Positions 59,941 through 64,000 of a stretch of DNA of 64,000 nt are shown piece by piece. The stretch's first letter is position 1. Each line of letters starts with the position of its first letter. The position numbers were made by a program, and so were the translations under genes. The stretch comes from Nocardioidaceae bacterium (GTDB lineage Bacteria; Actinomycetota; Actinomycetes; Propionibacteriales; Nocardioidaceae): positions 2,839,827 through 2,903,826 of the forward strand of contig CP076053.1 in NCBI GenBank assembly GCA_018672315.1. The letters run 5' to 3'. The notes under the pieces were generated by a model that did not search any database, was not told where the DNA came from, and was given only the letters and a program-made list of their open reading frames with translations.

Positions 59941-61038
59941 TCAGTTGCCCCGCAACGTACTGGGTGGGACCGACGAGATGGCCCACGGTCGTACGCCGGC
60001 CGCCGGCTGCACCACGACGTCCTCCCCGCGCTCGACCGTGCGTCCTGGCTTGAGCTCGACGTCGACCCGGTCGGGGCCGTCCTCGCAGCGCACGACGGCT
60101 GTCACGCGGGGCCCGGCGAGCCGCGTGCGCTCGACGACACCGCGCCGCCGGAACGGGGCGCTCTCGCCGCTGTCGGCACCGAGGTCGGCGGCAGGCACGA
60201 TCCGCAGCTGCTCGCGCCGCAGCAAGGCGACGGCGGGACCTCGCACCTCGCAGTCCGGGGCGAGCCGCACCTTCCCGTACGCCGAGTGGTGCACCCCGTC
60301 CACGACCTCGCCGGGCACCTCGTGGGCGCCGCCGACGAGGCGCGCGACCGCCAGCGTCGCCGGGCGGGCGTACAGGTCGGCCGCGGGCGCGACCTGCTGC
60401 AGCCGCCCGGACTCGAGCACGGCGACCCGGTCGGCGAGCGAGGCCTCGTCCAGGTCGTGGGTGACCATCAGCACCGTCGGGGACAGCTCCGCACGCACGG
60501 TCGCCAACAGGTCGTGCATCTGCCCGCGCAGGACAGGGTCGAGCGAGCTGAACGGCTCGTCCAGCAGCAGCACCCCGCGCTCACAGGCAAGCGCTCGGGC
60601 GAGGGCGACGCGCTGCTGCTGGCCCCCGGAGAGCTCCGCGGGCCGACGCCGCGCGGCGTCGCCCAGCTGCACCAGCGCGAGGTACCGCTGGGCGCGGGTG
60701 CGGGCCTCGCGGCGGGAGAGCCCCTGCGTACGCGGCCCGAAGGCCACGTTGTCGCGCACGTCGAGGTGGTCGAACAGGTGCGGCCGCTGGAACATGACCG
60801 TGAGGTCGCGGCGCTCGGTCGGTCGGGCGGTGACGTCCTCCCCACCGAGCCGGACGGTGCCCGAGACCGGCGCGACGAGGCCCGCGGCGACGCGCAGCAG
60901 GGTCGACTTGCCGGTGCCCGAGGGGCCGAGCACCGCGACCATCTCGCGGTCGGTGACCTCGAGGTCGACGTCCGCCAGCACGACGTCGCCCGCACGCGAG
61001 TAGCGGTGCGTCACACCGCGCAGCGCCAGGCCGCTCAT
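59941..61038 (-). CDS. ynjD: YnjBCD-like ABC importer, ATP-binding protein
   Basis: This is a 365-aa ATPase with Walker A GPSGTGKST, signature LSGGQQQRVALARALA, Walker B VLLLDEPFSSLD and switch His in VTHDLDEAS; a C-terminal TOBE-like domain (about 240-365) follows. The order with two permeases and a YnjB-like receptor makes a YnjBCD/thiamine- or spermidine-type importer likely. The ATG overlaps the permease 2 stop by 4 bp. The frame reads on upstream without homology. Confidence 0.88.
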   Translation of the reverse strand: MSGLALRGVTHRYSRAGDVVLADVDLEVTDREMVAVLGPSGTGKSTLLRVAAGLVAPVSGTVRLGGEDVTARPTERRDLTVMFQRPHLFDHLDVRDNVAFGPRTQGLSRREARTRAQRYLALVQLGDAARRRPAELSGGQQQRVALARALACERGVLLLDEPFSSLDPVLRGQMHDLLATVRAELSPTVLMVTHDLDEASLADRVAVLESGRLQQVAPAADLYARPATLAVARLVGGAHEVPGEVVDGVHHSAYGKVRLAPDCEVRGPAVALLRREQLRIVPAADLGADSGESAPFRRRGVVERTRLAGPRVTAVVRCEDGPDRVDVELKPGRTVERGEDVVVQPAAGVRPWAISSVPPSTLRGN

Positions 61039-61823
61039 GCGACGGCGCTCCGCGTACGCCGCCGCGCGAGGAGCACCACGGCCCCCAGCAGCAGCACCGG
61101 CGGGACGGCGGTCGCGACCGCCAGCGCCGCGACGGTCGGCTCGTTGCCCGTGCCCGAGGCCGCGGACCCCAGCAGGACCGGCAGCGTCACCAGCTGACCG
61201 CCGCCCAGCAGGAGGGTCACCACGTAGTCGCTCCATCCCACGAGGAAGGCGAGCACGGCGGCGACCAGCAGCGGTCGACGCAGCGCGGGCAGGGTGGCGC
61301 GCCGACGCGCCGTGCGCGGCCGGGCCCCGAGGGCACGCGCCTGGTCCTCGACGGTGCGGTCGGTGGCGGCGTACCCCGCCCCGATCGTGAAGGCGCAGTA
61401 GGGCAGCGCGAAGGTCGCCAGGACGGCGATCGTCGCGACCAGCCCCGGCACCTGCAGGCGCAGCAGCAGCACGTCGAGCCCGATCGAGACGGCGAAGGGC
61501 GGCAGCAGCACCGGCAGGAGCATCACCACCGCGACGAGCGCGCGGCTCCATCCACGTCCCCAGCCGAGCACCCGACCCGCGGTCGCCCCGAGAGGCGTGG
61601 CGATGGCGGCGACCGCCGCGCCGAGCAGCAGCGACCGGGCGCCGGCAGCGAGCACACCGGCGTCCCAGGCGGCCTGCCAGCCGCGGACGCCCAGCTCCTG
61701 GGGCAGGAGCGCGGGCGCCGTCCAGCGGTCGGCGCCGGCCCAGATCAGCATCGGGACCACCGGGACGGCGAACCAGGCGAGCGCCAGGGCCGCGTACGCA
61801 CGTGCCCTCACCCTCCCTCTCAC
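61035..61823 (-). CDS. YnjBCD-like ABC importer, permease 2
   Basis: This is a 262-aa membrane protein with about six segments. The ABC permease EAA-type loop is visible (ATDRTVEDQARALGARPRTARRRATLPALRRPL). The GTG start overlaps the permease 1 stop by 4 bp (GTGA). In E. coli the two permeases are fused in YnjC; here they are separate genes. Confidence 0.87.
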   Translation of the reverse strand: MRGRVRARAYAALALAWFAVPVVPMLIWAGADRWTAPALLPQELGVRGWQAAWDAGVLAAGARSLLLGAAVAAIATPLGATAGRVLGWGRGWSRALVAVVMLLPVLLPPFAVSIGLDVLLLRLQVPGLVATIAVLATFALPYCAFTIGAGYAATDRTVEDQARALGARPRTARRRATLPALRRPLLVAAVLAFLVGWSDYVVTLLLGGGQLVTLPVLLGSAASGTGNEPTVAALAVATAVPPVLLLGAVVLLARRRTRSAVA

Positions 61824-62725
61824 CGCGCTGCCCCGGCACGAGCCGCGAGGTCCGAGCCCCCGGCGCCGACGCCGTGTCCCAGTGCTCGCGCCAACGAGGG
61901 CAGGAGGACCGCGACGACGACCGCCGTGCCCAGCGCGAGGGCGGCGGTGACGGCCGCGGCTGCGGCCGCGGCGGGTCGGTCGGTGAGGTCGACCGAGGTG
62001 AAGAGACGGAACGCGAGCACGGGCAGCGGCTCGGGGTAGGCACGCCCCAGCAGCCACGCCACCTCGTAGTTGCCGACGGTGTAGACGAAGACGATCAGCC
62101 CCGAGGCGCCGACCGCCGGGAGTGAGGCCGGCACCAGCACCCGTCGCCACCGCTGCCACGGCGTCGCCCCGAGCGCAGCCGCCGTCTCGGTGCGCGCGAC
62201 GTGGGTGGCACCGAGCGCCGCGACGACGACGAGGGCGACGAAGGCCGACTCCTTCCACGCGAACTCCAGCACCGTCGCGACCGGCCACGGACCACCGACG
62301 AGCCGAGGCCAGCCGGCCGACGCAGGCAACCCGGCGGCGCCGGCGACCCGCTCGGCCAGGCCGGCATCGCGCAGGAGCAGACCCGTGGAGGCGGCGCCGA
62401 CCAGGTGGGGGAGAGCCAGCACCACGACGGCCACGGCGCGTACGAGCCGCACCCCGGGACCGGCGGCGAGCACCAGCGACCCGACGGCCAGACCGATGGC
62501 GCACGCCACCACGGTCGAGGCGGTGGCGATCACCAGCGTCTCGCGGACGCCCAGCAGCAGGTCGGTGCCGCTGAGCCGCCAGCCTGCCAGCGAGGCCTCC
62601 GGAGCGCCGACGAGCGGCATCAGCCCGAACGAGGTGAGGACCACCAGGCCCATCCCGACACCCGCGATCGCCAGCACCGCCGCCAGGGACGGGGTCGCCC
62701 GCAGCAGGTCGCGGTGGTCGGTCAC
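61820..62725 (-). CDS. YnjBCD-like ABC importer, permease 1
   Basis: This is a 301-aa membrane protein with about six segments and an EAA-type loop (THVARTETAAALGATPWQRWRRVLVPASLPAV). The GTG start lies 7 bp after the stop of the receptor gene. It pairs with permease 2. Confidence 0.87.
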   Translation of the reverse strand: MTDHRDLLRATPSLAAVLAIAGVGMGLVVLTSFGLMPLVGAPEASLAGWRLSGTDLLLGVRETLVIATASTVVACAIGLAVGSLVLAAGPGVRLVRAVAVVVLALPHLVGAASTGLLLRDAGLAERVAGAAGLPASAGWPRLVGGPWPVATVLEFAWKESAFVALVVVAALGATHVARTETAAALGATPWQRWRRVLVPASLPAVGASGLIVFVYTVGNYEVAWLLGRAYPEPLPVLAFRLFTSVDLTDRPAAAAAAAVTAALALGTAVVVAVLLPSLARALGHGVGAGGSDLAARAGAAR

Positions 62726-62732
62726 TGGTGAG

Positions 62733-63986
62733 TCACGAGGTCTCGGCGAGGACCTGGCGGCGCCAGCCCTCGTCCAGCGGGCCGACCCACCCGGAGCCGA
62801 GCTCGGGCTGGGCGTTCTCGCTGAGCTCCTCGTACGGCGGCAGCACCGTCGAGGCGGGCAGGTCCTCGAAGAGGGCCCGCTGCGCGGGCGAGAGCAGGTC
62901 GAGGTCGAGCACGGTGAACTGTCCCCAGACCGACGGGTCGGCCTTCGCAGCCTGCTGCTCGGGGCTGAGGGCGAGGTTCGCGACGACCATCGCGCCGGCC
63001 CGGTCCTGCGCGCTGGCCGGGAGCCCGAGGAAGCTCGCGTTGCCCACGGTGCCCTCCTCGAAGGTCAGGATCTCGGTCGTCTCGGGCAGGGTGCCCTCGG
63101 CGACGAGCTGCTCGAGTGTCGCGGGGCCGTACGTCATCGTCACGTCGACCTCGCCGTCGGCGAAGAGTCGGTTGAGCTCCTGCTCGTCACGGGGGTACGT
63201 GGTGCCCTCACGCCACAGGCTGGGCGCCACCTCGCGCAGGCGGTCGAACAGCGCGGGGGAGAGGTCGTCGTACGCGGCCTGGTCGAACTGCGCCGGGACC
63301 TCCTCGACGCCGCCCGCGGTGGCGTACAGGACCTCGCGCAGGAACACCGAGCCCGTGAAGTCCGGCGGCGCGGGATAGGTGAAGCGGCCGGGGTTGGCCT
63401 CCGCCCACGCGAGCAGGCCGAGCAGGGACGTCGGCGGGTCGTCCATGCGCGCGGAGTCGTGGACGAAGGTGAACTGCGCCTTGTGCCAGGGCGACTCGCA
63501 CCCGTCGACCGGCACGCCGAAGTCGCTGGTCACGAGCGGGTCGTCGGCAGCGACGTACTGGCGGTTGGGCAGGTCCTCGGCCCAGCCGCACAGCCAGGCG
63601 TCGGCCTGGCGGCCGGTGGCGAAGTTGTCGCCGTTGACCCAGACGAGGTCGACGGCCCCGTCCGTACGCCCCGCGGCGTTCTCGGCGAGCATCCGGCGGA
63701 TCGCTTCGCCGGTGTCGGCGACGGGGACACGACGCAGCTCGACCCCCAGGTCGGCGGCGGCCGGGGCGAGCACGTCGTCGACGTAGGCGTTGCCGGCGTC
63801 GTCGCCGCCGAACATCCACAGGTCCACCGTCTGCCCGTCGGCCTCGGCGAGCACCTCGCTCCACGGGCGGTCGCCGGACGCCTGCGTCGTCGGCCCCTCG
63901 ACGGGTCCGGCGCAAGCGCTCAGGACAAGGCCGCCGGCGCAGACCGCAGCGACGAGAGCGGTCCGGCGGGCCCGTGGGTTGGTCAC
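62733..63986 (-). CDS. ynjB: YnjB-like ABC importer, substrate-binding lipoprotein
   Basis: This is a 417-aa protein with a lipobox (LVLSAC, Cys about 25). Its sequence follows E. coli YnjB closely in order: VDLWMFGGDDAGNAYVDDVL, a VDLVWVNGDNFATGR block, CESPWHKAQFTFVHDSAR and LAWAEANPGRFTYPAPPDF. The substrate of the YnjBCD system is not established; thiamine is one proposal for related systems. First gene of the operon, with a leaderless-type start. Confidence 0.88.
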   Translation of the reverse strand: MTNPRARRTALVAAVCAGGLVLSACAGPVEGPTTQASGDRPWSEVLAEADGQTVDLWMFGGDDAGNAYVDDVLAPAAADLGVELRRVPVADTGEAIRRMLAENAAGRTDGAVDLVWVNGDNFATGRQADAWLCGWAEDLPNRQYVAADDPLVTSDFGVPVDGCESPWHKAQFTFVHDSARMDDPPTSLLGLLAWAEANPGRFTYPAPPDFTGSVFLREVLYATAGGVEEVPAQFDQAAYDDLSPALFDRLREVAPSLWREGTTYPRDEQELNRLFADGEVDVTMTYGPATLEQLVAEGTLPETTEILTFEEGTVGNASFLGLPASAQDRAGAMVVANLALSPEQQAAKADPSVWGQFTVLDLDLLSPAQRALFEDLPASTVLPPYEELSENAQPELGSGWVGPLDEGWRRQVLAETS

Positions 63987-63992
63987 GCTGGG

Positions 63993-63998
63993 ACGGTA
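63993..63998 (-). promoter_or_regulatory. -10 hexamer, probably leaderless start
   Basis: On the minus strand TACCGT lies 6 nt before the GTG at 63986. The window ends 2 bp further on, so the -35 region is not visible. The arrangement leaves no room for a 5' riboswitch. Confidence 0.5.
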
Positions 63999-64000
63999 GC

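Noticed and set aside
62720-64000. TPP riboswitch before a thiamine importer
   Set aside because: The operon start has a -10 hexamer 6 nt before the start codon, leaving no leader; the receptor resembles YnjB rather than the thiamine receptor.
1-64000. tRNA or rRNA genes
   Set aside because: I looked for T-loop type GGTTCGAATCC patterns and rRNA blocks on both strands and saw none that folds into a tRNA.
1-64000. CRISPR arrays and insertion sequences
   Set aside because: No regularly spaced repeats of 20-40 bp, no transposase motifs and no terminal inverted repeats flanking a gene were seen; the only long repeat is the WXG100 block.

Overview
The window is about 64 kb of very GC-rich DNA whose gene content, GTG/ATG start mix, 4-bp GTGA/ATGA gene overlaps and actinobacterial gene families (WXG100, 13E12-type DUF222-HNH, MT0933-type antitoxin, IdeR/DtxR iron box, mycobacterial-type LexA box) point to an actinobacterium. 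A Nocardioides-like member of the Nocardioidaceae is my best guess; this is inferred from content and style, not from a marker gene. I see no rRNA, tRNA, CRISPR array, insertion sequence or replication origin. No intergenic stretch exceeds about 230 bases.

Region 1 (1-22,700) is the accessory part and the most interesting. It looks like a type VII (WXG100/EssC) secretion locus with polymorphic Rhs toxins. On the minus strand two modules lie head to tail, each a WXG100 gene followed by a giant Rhs/YD-repeat gene. The two WXG100 proteins are identical. The complete Rhs protein (1875 aa) ends in a variable, less GC-rich tip, followed at 4 bp by a 101-aa immunity candidate and three unassigned genes. 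Divergently, on the plus strand, a compact operon encodes an exported coiled-coil protein, a periplasmic-binding-fold lipoprotein and a 1452-aa FHA-containing EssC/EccC-type ATPase. A transmembrane Ser/Thr kinase converges on it. EccB, EccD, EccE, mycosin, EssA and EssB homologues are not visible, so the machinery is minimal, divergent or completed elsewhere.

Region 2 (22,800-32,400) holds metabolic and household genes: an enoyl-CoA hydratase, a nitronate monooxygenase, an operon of ferredoxin reductase-type flavoprotein, SnoaL-like protein and 2,4-dienoyl-CoA reductase-like SDR, a purine/cytosine-type deaminase, a Pr6Pr membrane protein, a CPA1-type antiporter and a metallo-beta-lactamase-fold hydrolase. 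Region 3 (32,359-37,591) is an iron-uptake locus: a siderophore-interacting reductase diverges from a four-gene siderophore ABC importer across a 19-bp IdeR/DtxR box.

Region 4 (37,698-54,700) is mixed: FMN reductase, DUF5995, nucleoside transporter, YihY-like and MFS membrane proteins, CBS protein, zinc alcohol dehydrogenase, Gfo/Idh/MocA oxidoreductase, LolA/RseB-like protein with an ABC exporter, acyl-CoA dehydrogenase, an SOS-boxed DUF222-HNH gene, glutaminase and hydrolase. Region 5 (54,760-63,986) holds a formate dehydrogenase-type molybdoenzyme with its DUF1641 partner, a TauE/SafE exporter behind a palindromic operator, a RibD-type reductase and a YnjBCD-like ABC importer.

Two window-wide signals recur: the palindrome CGTACG is far more frequent than base composition predicts, and several genes have a TANNNT hexamer only 6-7 nt before the start codon, suggesting leaderless mRNAs.
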